From Sthenelais limicola (taxonomy: Eukaryota > Annelida > Polychaeta > Phyllodocida > Sigalionidae), in NCBI GenBank assembly GCA_942159475.1, contig OW804094.1, positions 59,578,966 through 59,642,965 on the forward strand: DNA of 64,000 bases, in the 5' to 3' direction. Numbering within the stretch: the stretch's first letter is position 1; each line of letters starts with the position of its first letter. Both the position numbers and the translations under genes were made by a program. The notes under the pieces were generated by a model. It was not told where the DNA came from and made no database searches. It saw only the letters and a list, made by a program, of their open reading frames with translations. Positions 11,001 to 23,100 of the stretch are shown here, piece by piece.

Positions 11001-11930
11001 CTGGTGACAATTAAGGGACAAATGCTCATTCTTAGCATGACAAATCGACATTATAAGCATGTTACACCTAACGACAAAGTAAGAGAGATGATTGTAATGA
11101 ATTGTTCCCTGTGCTTTTGTCTACAAATCTAAGTTCAATCAACAATGAACCATTGACTTTCTACTTAAGCCTAGTGACAAATGACAAGGGAAAGATCTTA
11201 GTGACAAATGACAACACCTTTTCTTAGAGTAACAAATGGACACAGGACACCCCCCCCCCCCCCCCCCCCCCCACCAGGAGCCCTGACAATGACACTGAAA
11301 TTCTGAAATGTAAATGGCCTGTGACGCCGTAGATAAAGTATCCGTCCCCTTGCCCCCAGAGGCAGAGGATCGGGGAATCAAGGCCAGTGACGTGGGCTAG
11401 CCTATAAATAGTGACGTCGCAGCCACAACTGCAAGTAAACTAAGCTAAACTAGAGCTAACTAGCTAAAAAAGATATCCCTCCCTAGGCCTATCCCATACC
11501 CAGTTACATTAAATATATTCTCTGTAATCATTTTAACAAAACAATGTTTTATCTTTGACTTATACCATTTATAATATGCAGTCGTAAGTTGAAACAATGT
11601 CAATGAGTGGCATCTATTGACAAGTGATGTCGTAGCCACAACTGCTTATGAAGAAAATACAAACTGGCTTAAAAATGATTAATTTTGCCCGATGTTATCC
11701 CTAATCTGCATTGGCATAGTGTATGGTAGTTCTAAAATGGATATTAAGTCATCAACAAGTCTAATGTCTTTTAAATCAACCATTCCTACATTGTTACTTA
11801 CCGTCACTGTGGACGTTTCGTCTGCTTGCTTTCTGCTTGGCGCGTGCCGGGCCGGAAATAAACAATGCACGTTGCGCAAAAAGCTGCGCAGAACAACATA
11901 AACGTCGCCAGCGCCGAGTAGCGGGTCCAT
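8095..11930 (-). CDS. Small gene with BH3-like motif (5 exons)
   Basis: Minus-strand gene model: 11930-11802 (ATG in good context AGAATGG, starts MDPLLGAGDVYVVLR), 9480-9367, 8977-8915, 8428-8363 and 8175-8095 (stop TAG). Donors are GTAAGT, GTGAGT, GTAAGT and GTACAG. All four introns are phase 0, giving 150 residues. The third and fourth exons join to give SVAKILLKIGDDLDDEEKE, which fits the BH3 pattern (hydrophobic-x3-L-x2-hydrophobic-G-D-x-hydrophobic) seen in BAX, BAK, BIM and BOK. No membrane anchor or BH1/BH2 follows, and the C-terminus is short and acidic (EIEEGICIPDEMK). BH3 motifs bind the groove of BCL-2 proteins to control apoptosis; function here is inferred from the motif alone. 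Uncertain points: exon 2 has a second open frame with donor at 9342, exon 3 could start at 8963, and exon 4 could extend to a later GTAAAT donor. It lies head-to-head with ZWILCH. Confidence 0.45.
8363..8428 (-). CDS. BH3-core exon
   Basis: 66-nt phase-0 exon between acceptor TAATTTCAG and donor AAG/GTACAG, coding KIGDDLDDEEKEIHVDCLP then TPK. It supplies the invariant G-D pair of the motif. The intron therefore splits the BH3-like helix between the conserved Leu and the Ile-Gly-Asp half. Confidence 0.55.
10118..11705. repeat. Three diverged tandem copies in intron 1 of the BH3-like gene
   Basis: Segments near 10130-10395, 10755-10935 and 11490-11705 share the same order of words. These are: a CACCCAGTCA/CCAGTCACATTAA block, TATATTCTCTGT, a stretch with AACAAGCATTGCTTTGTCTTG-type sequence, CCATACGTCGAAACAAGGTCAATGA-type sequence, and (copies 1 and 3) ATTAATTTTG(C/T)CCGATGT(T/C)ATCCCT. 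Spacing is roughly 630-740 bp. They are strongly diverged, so the expansion is old. Confidence 0.55.
11251..11272. repeat. Poly(C) tract
   Basis: Uninterrupted run of about 22 C on +. It creates a spurious glycine-rich minus-strand ORF. Length is unlikely to be assembled exactly. Confidence 0.85.
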
Positions 11931-12255
11931 TCTTAAAACGTCTATGGGCGGTGCGAGGTGGGGTAGCACCAGGGACACCAGCGGCGTCACCAGCGCTCGT
12001 TCTCCTTCCTCCCGTGGGACACTAGGTGCACTTGGAGAACAAGTCGAAAGCGCCCCTGGTGAAGCGGAAGTGACCTTGAATATAGAATATATAGAGTATA
12101 TTTCACTTCCTGTTCACCAGATCAGTCCACCCGGGTGAAGAGTCGACGGGAAAGGATCACTCCATTTCAGTTGGCGGGAAGAAAGTATCCGACGTCTGCT
12201 CACCTCTCTTTTTGTAAACAAAACGCTTAAATCTGATAGCGGTTAAAACAATAGA
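11931..12255. promoter_or_regulatory. Divergent promoter region (BH3-like gene / ZWILCH)
   Basis: About 325 bp separate two head-to-head start codons. From roughly 11815 to 12180 the sequence is visibly richer in G+C and CpG than its surroundings (GGCGCGTGCCGGGCCGG, GCGCCGAGTAGCGGG, CCAGCGGCGTCACCAGCGC). No TATA box stands out. This is the usual look of a shared housekeeping promoter in animals; transcription start sites cannot be placed from sequence alone. Confidence 0.5.
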
Positions 12256-14107
12256 ATGTCTAGGCCTATTGATCTGAATGATGACCGCACAGTTAAGGAA
12301 TGCATTGATTCACTGGAGAGGTACGTACTTACTACTAGCCTACTAAACCTAGACCGTATAAGATAGCCGTGTGTCCTGTACTAAACCTAGACCGTATAAG
12401 ATATGCGTGTGTCTAACTCTATAGTCTATACATATAAGATAGCCGTGTGTCTAACTCTATAGTCTATACATATACAGTTCTGCTGTACTAGTCAGAGAAC
12501 TGTAGAGGGGCATCTCCAGTTGCCTAACTAAACCATGTGTGAACTTTGGTTCTTTCACTGACACTGTTTGGGACTTTCACTTTGCCTAGCTAGGTTGAAT
12601 ATCCACCTCTGTCCACTCCCCTCGGGATTAGGGCGAGTTGGTGATACAAACTAACTTTGCCTAGCCCTAGGGCTAGGAATAAGCGAGTTCACGGTCTCAG
12701 CCGCGCGGTGCATCATGGGATTGCCGCGTGATAAACAAGAGCAAGCTGACCAATGTCTGACCGACGGCTACCCTCATTATCGCCCATGCGCCGATCATGT
12801 TTTGTGGCAATCATTTAAGTTCTAAACAGAATAAAATGCTTTAACGTGATCATCATCACTTCTTAGTTGATTTCCTACTAAACATCTAAAGATTGAGAGC
12901 TGTCATGCATTCAAACAGCTGTTTACATGTTTTTTTTCTGAGCATGGGGAAGCGTAGCCTTGCCTGGCCTATACGGCACCAATCATGTTTTGAAGCGTTC
13001 ATTTAAGTAGTGTATTCATTGAAATAAAATTCTATTAATAGGTATGCACATCTTTTAGTTGGTTTCTAAGACTGACATGTAAGAATCGGGGTCTGGCATG
13101 CATTCAACCCAGTTTTCACATTACTTTTGTAAGCGTGGGGAGGTCGGCCTGGCCCTTGCCTGACTGACAGCTATTGTACCCTGCGTACGGGGACTGACAC
13201 ACAAGTTTAAGACACTAATTAAGTCTAATCAATAATCGTAAAGAACAAGAGCTACTTGATACCTTATAGAGATGGAAGGAATATATGGGGGCTGTGACAG
13301 GACTCATGTAAAATATGAAAGATCGATGGGAAAAGGCCCAGGAAAAGGGGAGAACATATGTCAACTCCTCTAGTTGTTTGTAGGCTGACTGGGACGCATT
13401 CCGCCTACGGCCCTCCCTCATAGGTATCCGGGCTTAGCATACTGGAGCCACCCGGTCTCCTGCCCGACCATAGAGAATCTTCAACTACTCACGAATTACT
13501 CCATGGTTTCTGGGAGGAATTGCTTCTTACTTGCAATCTGGCTTTCAAACGAAGTGTTCTTCTAAATTAGAGGGTTTTTTTGTAATTCTCCGAGAGGATT
13601 TGACTAGTTTGTTACAATTTGCCATGGACATAGCTTCATGCAGAAAGCCCGCCCAAAGGTAAACAAACTGTGCGGCTACGGTAATTCAGTTATTTCTACC
13701 AAATTATAGGAGTACAAGTATCAGATAGGGTTTGATTCCCACTTCCCATGTTAGATCGCTATAGCTCTACCCTTCCATCGTACCAATTCTGATTTTAACT
13801 TAGTTTAAACATGGTTTAGAACTGTTGTGTAGGGCCCACGCTATGGTGGACTGCCATGCTCAGGCCTTTGTTTATCCCGATTCGGACAGGCGGAAGTGCT
13901 TTTGAGACATGCGCAGTCGGAACCGTGAATTGGCTTATGGCAGTAGGTTTAATGAATTTATATTTCTTTTCCCTGACAGTGACACTGCCACTGGTGAGTG
14001 CTCAAGAGTAGACGTCCAGAGGTATCAAACCGCCCATAATATGTTTTTTCCTGTGATAAATGAGGTGCTTGTGACTGACGTTTACCTTACAGATTGTTGA
14101 ATGATCC

Positions 14108-14138
<31 letters not shown>

Positions 14139-17100
14139 ACCTCTCCTGCCCCGTCCTCCCCGCACACACGGTGGTGTGTGCGGGGAGCACGCTATAAGCC
14201 TGGCCTGGGTGCCCTTAGGGCTCCAACGGGGTGGCGCAAATGGCGGTCGGCAGTCCCAACGCATCCCCATAGGATTAGTATAGAAATATCGAAAATCTAT
14301 TTTACAGCCTAGATTGATTATTTCTTCGGACAAAACTTGCAGAGGACATCCTATCGTTGCGATTTCTGGGTAAGGATGTCGGCTATCGGTATGTTTACTA
14401 GGAAAACGACGCGGCCAGGTTGAGATGTGGAAGGTATTGAGCCATGGCTGTGAAGGCCCGGGGCGACAGAAGGATTCGAAATATGCCTGCTGCGCACCGC
14501 CTTTCTCAAGGTGGTTTTTGGTCGCCTCTCGTCCAGAAAAGTGTACCGCCTTGAATTGGATTGTTCTAATAGTTTGGTTATATTTCTGACTGCCTAATAT
14601 TGTTTTTATATATACAAATGAAGCATTGTCGCGAAAACGACCCTCCCAAACCGCCCGGGAATCCCGATTACTAAACTATTTCTAGCTGCTTGGTCACGCC
14701 AGTTACGGCATGGCTACCGAGTCCCGTTCTCGTTCAGACATTTTGCTTTGATTTTGTCTGCTCAGTTCGTATGGGTTACATCAACCCAACGACCAGCAGA
14801 CACTAAAATTTTAGCAGAAGAATCTATATTTCGTTACCTTTTTAATGGAATAAATGATAATCCTAGATTTTCTACCTGCAACAGGCTATGTCAGCTTTGT
14901 TTTTCTGATCGGAGGGCTTCCCCGACCTGCCGCTATATATGACGTCATTGTATCTATGGTCACGTGACCGAATCGGATGATATGATTGGCTTAGAGTCGT
15001 AGTTGCTTCTTCCCCTCTACTTCTTGTTTATTATGGCGGCCATTGCTGAGAGCTCTCGATTCGAATCTGCGGTTAGCGATAACTTTTTAATTATTCATTG
15101 AATGAAACATTTTTCCATTTGAACCTTGCTCTCCTTGACTCGATCTAGCATCTGGGATCGGTCAGAAAGTTCCGGAAAAAAATAAAGCATGAAAACAGGT
15201 CGATGAGGGGCAGTTTCTGTATATATGTCGTTTCTCCCTTCGGTCAGTGCCCCGGTCACGTGATTTGAGAAACATAGCGGAGCTATTCCTAGCGGAATAG
15301 CGGTAAGGGGGCTGTTCGTCCAGAAAGTGTACCGCCTTGAATTGGATTGTTTTAATAGTTGGGTTATATTTCTGAAGATCTGAATTTCATTGCATAAGGT
15401 ATCGTTAAGTGAAAATTGTGTCCTTAAAATATCCTTAACCCTTACTGTTGCACCAGCCAATATCGTGTCCTTAAATCGTGGTTTGTGTCCTTAAATGGGG
15501 GTGTTTTAACGACATGCCTTTGAGCATAGGATATCCTTATCGTAGCGCTAAATAGCTCTAAATGATTTCCGTCGTTGGGCTTAACCCACTCAACTAGGAT
15601 TTGTATTTCATAAATTGAAATTAATATGCCTAGTTAAACTTCAACATTAATTATATTGTGCAGACTGTATATTTGATCTGTATATTGCCTCATATCTCCC
15701 CTACTTGTGTCAACGAAGTGTCAACTTCAATGGAGTCTGACTTATGATTAATTTATTAATTAATCAAAACTCGTAGAACGTTTCTCCTTTAATTACAATT
15801 TACAGTCTGTATATTTTATATATGTAGGGCATCATATCACCTCCGCCTACGTCCCATATCTTAGCTCCGAACACCTAAAAAAATCAAGATATTAACTGTT
15901 TACTGCATCCACCATCATTGAAAAGATATACAACCAAGTACCAATTAGATATTAGAGATTTTCTATATGTATACTCATGTGGTCACGTTTTCTTATGACC
16001 CCTGATCATGCAGTCACATGGTATCGGCTGTAAGACATGGACAGAAACCAGATGAAAGCAATGGAATCATTGAAAATATGTAGTGCCAAACACCATCATT
16101 GATGGAGGAAGGAACTCTTTCCCCCCCGCACCAAACTCAGACACCTAGCAATGTAACTAGGCAAGTGTTTTCAAATAAGAAATCCAGTTACGAAGGTACG
16201 CAAAAGTTACGGAGGTACCCGGGAATGTTTAGCGAGAATCGGTAGTACAGGCACATCAGCCACAAATACAGGCAGAATACAGCTTTATTAGTTTTAAACA
16301 TGTTCACCTGTAGGTTTCATAGCCCTACAAATGCGTAAAAGCTATATCAACACTCAAAAATAGTCAGAAGACATCAGAGTTACGTAGGTCGGAAAATTGA
16401 GTTACGTAGGTACTTTGTGTTTACATCAATCGAAGTTACGCAGGTACTCCCGGATTTCTTTTAAGGCAGATAACACAAAAACGTCACCTTAATCATAGAT
16501 TACCAATGGTCCCCAGTATCTAGCATGTTCATAGCAACTTACACAACACATGACACTCTAGAATAACAGCTTTAAATGATCAAAATCAGTCACTCTCTAA
16601 CACAATGGAAATGAACCTGCCGCCTGTTTGTAGCTGTGAAATGGGAGTTACGTAGGTTGCGTTTGCACAGTGCTAGAGGCCCAGAGAGGAAATGGCACCA
16701 GATTAGGTCTATCGGGACAATTTGAGGCTTAGGCTATTTACGTTCATAAATAATGTGTAGATTAAAAATCTACCTGCCCGACGCCAAAATCAAACACGGG
16801 CGGCGAAAGCTTCCGTCTTAGCCTACTGGGAGATATTGCAGCCTACAGCGCCACTGGTGTTACATTATTTGCTTGTAAGTGTTAAAGCCACTGACTTACC
16901 AGTGTTCCCGAAAACTTTTTAGTGACGCCGGCCAATGTGGCTGACGTGGACAAGCCCCACGCCGGCCATTTTTTTACCTAGGCAAGGGGAAAATATTTTA
17001 CTTTAACCAAAGATCACTTAATATTAGCATGACGTATATCATTCGGCCCTACATGCAAATTAATAATATTATATTTTCATAGTTCAAAATACGATGCTAC

Positions 17101-20100
17101 TATCTGTACCTAAACTAAAATTTGGGGAAATTTAGGACCAAAATATGTTTTAGATTAATAGTTTGTATTCCCTGCAAACCAGCTGCCGACACATCGGAAT
17201 TCTTGCTAGAGGGGTACAGCAAATTCCTTGATACCCTACCAATGAGCTTTAAGACAACAGTGTCACTTTAACTTTCTCCAAACCAAATAATTATGTGATG
17301 TGTTTCCGGAAAAAGAGTCACAAAAAGGTTCGATTCATATACTTGGAAATTCTGGTTCAGGTACCAATCACTTGTCAAAAATTAAAAAAATTATTTAACT
17401 TTAAATACTGTGTGACTCAAGAAATCCTAATATTTCTAAAAGTAATTATGAGATTTAAGCACACCCGGTACCCCACAAAAAAAGGATTTGGGATCATCAC
17501 AGGTTGATTATGTGTTCTGCGTAATATACAATTCCAGGCAGTGGCTTCATTAGTTGGCCTATATATGTATAGGTAATTAGAATATTAATCCTTTTCACAT
17601 CAAATCAGCCTCCCTCTCAGCTCCCCTGCCCTTGATATAACCTTTCAATGTGTTGATAAGGGCACAAAGCAAACAATCTCACTCACTCACTCACCACATC
17701 AAATCAAATGTTAGCCTACATTGAAGGTGACGACAACGTGAAAGGAGCAGACGTCGGCCAATGGAAAAGCCGACGTCTTTTCGGGAACACTGCTTACTGG
17801 GCAAATAATGCTAAAAACAGGCTGTGGGCACATTTCGTGAGAATTGACCATATGTATTCGTGATATGTTCTAATTTCTATGCAATGCTATATTCCTATGC
17901 AAAAATAACCTTTCCTCACGTTTTGGACTCAAGATCCCTTAATATTTGAGCGTGAATGTTATTTTTTTAGGATTATATAGAGGAGGATATATTTTTTCAG
18001 AAAATAATACCCCCAAAGCAAATTGGCATTATTATAACTTCCAGGAAAACAACAAGGGTACCCATCCATCTCGTTGCAATGTTTAGTACCAAAGGCTAAA
18101 TTAATGGTCGCGGCTTGCCGCACCGTGTGCAGTGGTGCGTGCAATACTCCACCTCCCACAATCCTTTGCGCGAATGAAATCCAAGATGGCCGCCGCGCAA
18201 GTGGGCTATTGAGAAAGTGTACATAATTTATATCCTATTTTATAGTTATGTTTACATGATACAAAATACCAGTCAAGTTATACATACAATCAAACAAATG
18301 TTCTTTGTTTAGTCGTTGCTCTTTTTCTTGTCTCCTATATGTTACATTTATGGAACTCGATCCTCTATTATGCATTAACTTGATTAAGATAAAGACTAGC
18401 TTGTTTTTACTTTTACAATTGTATATATGTGGACGAGTATTGATTGGTTGTGGACGAGTACCCCCATCAGTCCACTCGTCCACAATACTAGTACTGACTC
18501 AAGTCTTACTACAACCCCTGACATGTGATGTGTTTCAGGAAAATGAGTGACAAGTCTCAAAATGGAATTTTTTCAAAGTATTTTATCTACAAGATCTCTC
18601 CGTAGGAATGTTCTCATTTTTGGAGTATATAATACTCCCAAGTCATATGAATAGATATCCCAAATTTCAGGACAGTGTATTAGATATATCCATGCATTTC
18701 TAAAGTCATCCTATGGAGTGTATTTAGTTACTTTACTGGTAATTGCCTGACCAGAGGTATTGTAAACCTTTTTTCTAAAATAGAAATATCTAACTTAAAA
18801 TATAGAAATACTTATTACATGACCTACGATTTCATCTTCTCAAATATGATAATATCTCAAATTCCATTTTTTTTTAATGACTTGTGACTCGTTTTCCTGT
18901 TACACATCAGAAATATAACATTGGGGGTGAGGTTGACGTCCAATGTGGCCGACGTTAAAGGAGCAGATGTCTGCCATTGAAATTTTACGTCGGCTTTTGC
19001 CGTCTTTTCGGGAACACTGCTTATTTGAAAGAGTAGAGCTCGAGCAATGACTGTACATGGGTAACCATGTTTAGGCCTACTCTGTTTCTTAGCTTGCGGG
19101 AGCCATAACCGGAAGCTCCTTGCTTAGAAAAGCTAGGTGGCGTGACGGTCGGATAATGTATTTTCGCGCTATTAAGGATAGGGAGAATTATACATGTATT
19201 GTGTAGACATACTGAGAACCTTTTCCCTAATAATTTTACCTCTAAATACAGAATTTATATTTACCTTCATAAACAGCCAATACAAAGATTCCAGTCATCT
19301 TAACAAAAAAAACGAGGGGAAATAATGTCATATATTTTTGTATGAATTCTAAATATAATGGATTATATGTGTATGGACAGAGGGCCAATGCCCTGTGACC
19401 CTAACCGCTGCCATTACTGAAAGTTTTTTGGCTGTAACTTTTCTTCTAGTTGGAATATTTTCACAAACTAAAAAGCGTTATGACCCATATGTCGATACCT
19501 GTGAAGTACAGACTAATTCAAAATATTATGTGCATATATTTGTTATCTATTTCTAATTTAAATAGTCATTCATGTTGAAATATGTACCATTCCATTGTGC
19601 TGGGCCTATTTCAGTAGAATTCGAGTCACAGTCTCTCCCAAGCTGCCCTGACTGAAATATTTATTATAGGGGCTGTAAGTGTCATGGCCGCCGTCGCCCG
19701 CTTTTACTTTTTTAATCGTGAAAAGTATCACTTCCTGGAAAGGAAGTGACGTAACGGCCATAGACAATGCATATGGCGAAATAAATATCCTGTCACTCCA
19801 TCTCCCCAGTAATGTCCTGGAACTTCTGGTCACCATATATGGACTAATTTGACTTTATATATGGCTATCCAGTGGTCAAAAGTTAAAGTAAATCTTGTAG
19901 AAATCTACAAACAGGGAAAACTTTTCGGCCCAATGCTTTTTCAATGGCGTGACGTCACTTCCTTTCCCAGAAGAAGCAGCAAGTGCGTGACAAACCCGAC
20001 GGCGGCCATTTTAAACTTACCCAATATCGTCTATATTATCAGCAATATGTCTGGTTTATGTACGAAAAATAATAAATCAATAGAAGTAATTTTTAAAAAA

Positions 20101-23100
20101 ATATTTTTTTTTATCCCAATGACGACCAATTGGTGGAATTGCTCATATGTGTTCGATTTTTCAATGCAGTTTTGTCATATTCTTATATTTTTTAAAAAAA
20201 TTCTGAAGTTAAGTATTGTGACATTGGCAAGATTGATGAATTTAATTAACTTTTGGGAAAATATCAAAAGGTGCCTATTTGAATAGTTGGCATCTCTTAA
20301 ATTGACACAGTTAAATCATATTACATTTTACCTTCTGGTCCGTAAGGACCAGTGGAAACTCAGAAGGACTAGTGGAAAATGAAGGTCACTAGTCCATTGG
20401 ACTAGTAAGAATTTTTAGTTAGCCTGAACCCCTGCTTTCATAATATATTTTCTCTAATTAAACTTTAAGCATATTATATTTACATAAGAAAAAACAGTTA
20501 ACTAACCCTATGGTTTCAGTCGCTTAGAAATCTATCGCTCCTTAAATCATTTCAAAACTGCCATTATCTTTTTCAGCATATTCTCGGGAAATGAGAAACT
20601 AATCAATTGCCAGGTATGTTTATGGGTTTATTGTTTCTTTTTTTTGTTTTTGACAAGTTTTATTCAAGATATCCTGCCTTCTTGGCGTGTACAATGCTAA
20701 AACATGTTTTTAGATTCAGTTTTTCATGAAATCTTTTGGAGATTTTTTTTTTTTTTATTTTCTTATTTTCTATCCAGTCAACCACTGGCTTCTTTCGCAA
20801 GGATAGGTATTTTTAATATTATATTTTTTCCTCTTCTTTTTCTTTATACACAGATATACCTCTGGATACTAACTAGTGGTTCCTATCTTCTTTGTACATC
20901 TTTATAAAAACTTTTCCAGCCTTTGAAGGCCTTGCAAATTGAGACATTATAGTTAGCAGCAATGCACATGTCATTAAGCCTTCTCTTGAATTCTTTCAAA
21001 AAGGCTTCTACCGTAACTATGTTATTACCGAACAATCTCTGCCTATGAATATAAGACTTAGCTGCCAGAACAATAAAATTGAGTTGGCACTTCCTTTCAC
21101 TTGTGTCTTCTATCCCCAGGATTATATCCTTGGCGGATAGATGGTTATGTATTGTACCATTAAATTCATTTGTATTTGCCAGCCGTGCAGGGAGGTTTCC
21201 CCAGAAAATATTTACCTGGTCACATTCTACAAAAAAAAGTGTACAATATCATCCTCCAAATCACAGTAATCACACAGTGAGGATACTTTTATGGTGATAC
21301 CTTTCAAATATTTGTTGCAACATATGTTTCTATGTATAATCTTATACTGGAGGGCCTGAAGCCTTACATTATGTGTAGCTCTATATGGGAATAAACATAT
21401 CTCCTCCTCCTCCTCCTCCTCCTCCTCCTCCTCCTCCTCCTCCTCCTCCTCCTCCTCCTCCTCCTCCTCCTCCTCCTCCTCCTCCTCCTCCTCTCTTGTA
21501 TGTATGTATGTAGCAGCTGGCAGGACCCATCCCTCTCATGGTGTGTGTGTGTATGTATGTATGTAGCAGCTGGCTCCCTCATGGTCCCATCCATTGGCGA
21601 GATGTACACATGGTTATTTTCACATTAATTCGGATTCTGCTCATGTTGTCTGAAATTAATAAATACTAGATGTATAGTTTTATTTTGTTTACTGTTATGT
21701 TTGATGTGCCTGTTGAACCAAATTTTAGCAAAATATTAGACATTTTAAACAAATTCCAAGAAAAAACCGTGTGTACATTGTTGGCTGGCCATGACCAGTA
21801 CTGGCGCTGCGACCCACTGAGGGCAGATAAGATAAGGCCTGAGCTGTTGTGTCCCATCCTTCTCTCCCCACTGACTAGGGCTCTTATCAAAATCTCATCT
21901 GCTGATATCTGACACTATAATTACATGTGTGTTCATTTTCTTGAAACCTTTTTAAAAATATGGAATGAATTAGTTCCAACATCACTGTATACACCACACT
22001 ACAAGGATCACATAGAACTTTGAATGGAATCGGTGAGCCAAATAGAAGAAAAGTTCTGACAGTGTTTCAAACTTTGATGTAAAGGATTGGAAGGATTGTA
22101 TGTTTTACGACATACTTTGGGTTTAATTCCCAAGCTAAATCTCGCACTATTTTGTTTGTTGACATTCCCAGACGGCCCAGTGTTTGAGGCTAATACATGG
22201 GAATTTCTGTTCAAATCAATATGTAAAAGGCAAAATATATAAAGGCTGTAGAATCGACCAGAAAAGTATTTTCTAGGTCTAGCCTATCTAACTTAGAGTT
22301 GACAACAGCAAATAACAATGTAAACAGTCAAATTTACGGCAAACTCGACCTCTGACTCAACCTTGATATGACACTTGCAATGTTGTCTACCAAAAGATCG
22401 AGTGTGGGGACCTCCTATATATTTGACTGTTTTGTAATCTAAACTGTTATGAGAATATGATATGTGAAATTGAAAGAAATCTGATAATTTTTTCCTGATG
22501 AAATATGCGAAAATGTGTAGATTTATAACATTTTCCCATAGCCGCCAATAGTAAAGCTTCCTGCAGGAGATTGACCTCACAGTGGAGAAATGAGTATGGA
22601 AAGGTCCTTAATAAATGGCATTTTCGAATTCAGGACACTTGGAACTATCACTGGAGCAATTTTGGGGAAAATCTAATGACTTTTCGAAATTGTGGCCAGC
22701 CTCCTTAAACACACTAATACATAAGTTCTTTTTCAATTGCATAATATGACTCAATATTAAGCTGAATACACATTTTATTCAAATGGTTGCAATATAAGAT
22801 TGAATGCGACAAGCAGTCAAGAATATCTGCCAATACTTTTGGATAGCAAAAGTTCCTCTCCTTAGAAGCATATCCTTGTTGTATCTGTAATATTCTCCAC
22901 CATTTTGCTAGTTTCTTAATTTTAATTTTCTTGCTTCTTATGTATGCTTTATACAGCACTTTTGCTGTAGCTCTCAAGATTGTTTCGAACTAGGGGGTTT
23001 GCTCGAGAACATAAAGAATTTAATTTAATAATATATATCGCGCGTGTTCAACACTGACTAAAATACAGAGTATTAAATAGCCAATGTGACTCCGTTTGAT

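Larger units (their letters stand above)
12321..20576 (+). other. ZWILCH intron 1
   Basis: 8.3 kb without a convincing gene. It holds tandem repeats (12345-12478, 12790-13160), a poly(C)/(CA) tract, a promoter-like GC-richer patch (14640-15300), an iterated GTTACGTAGGTAC motif field (16186-16657), an 893-bp hAT-like element (16900-17792) and a 384-bp inverted-repeat element (18526-18909). Confidence 0.6.

Noticed and set aside
14002..14333. Glycine- and proline-rich ORFs on both strands
   Set aside because: Composition artefacts of the poly(C)/(CA) tract at 14106-14141.
15095..15460. 121-codon minus ORF in ZWILCH intron 1
   Set aside because: No recognisable domain; it overlaps the promoter-like patch and one of the 60-bp direct repeats.
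21364..21609. 81-codon minus ORF with a long arginine run
   Set aside because: It is just the (CTC)n microsatellite read in one frame.
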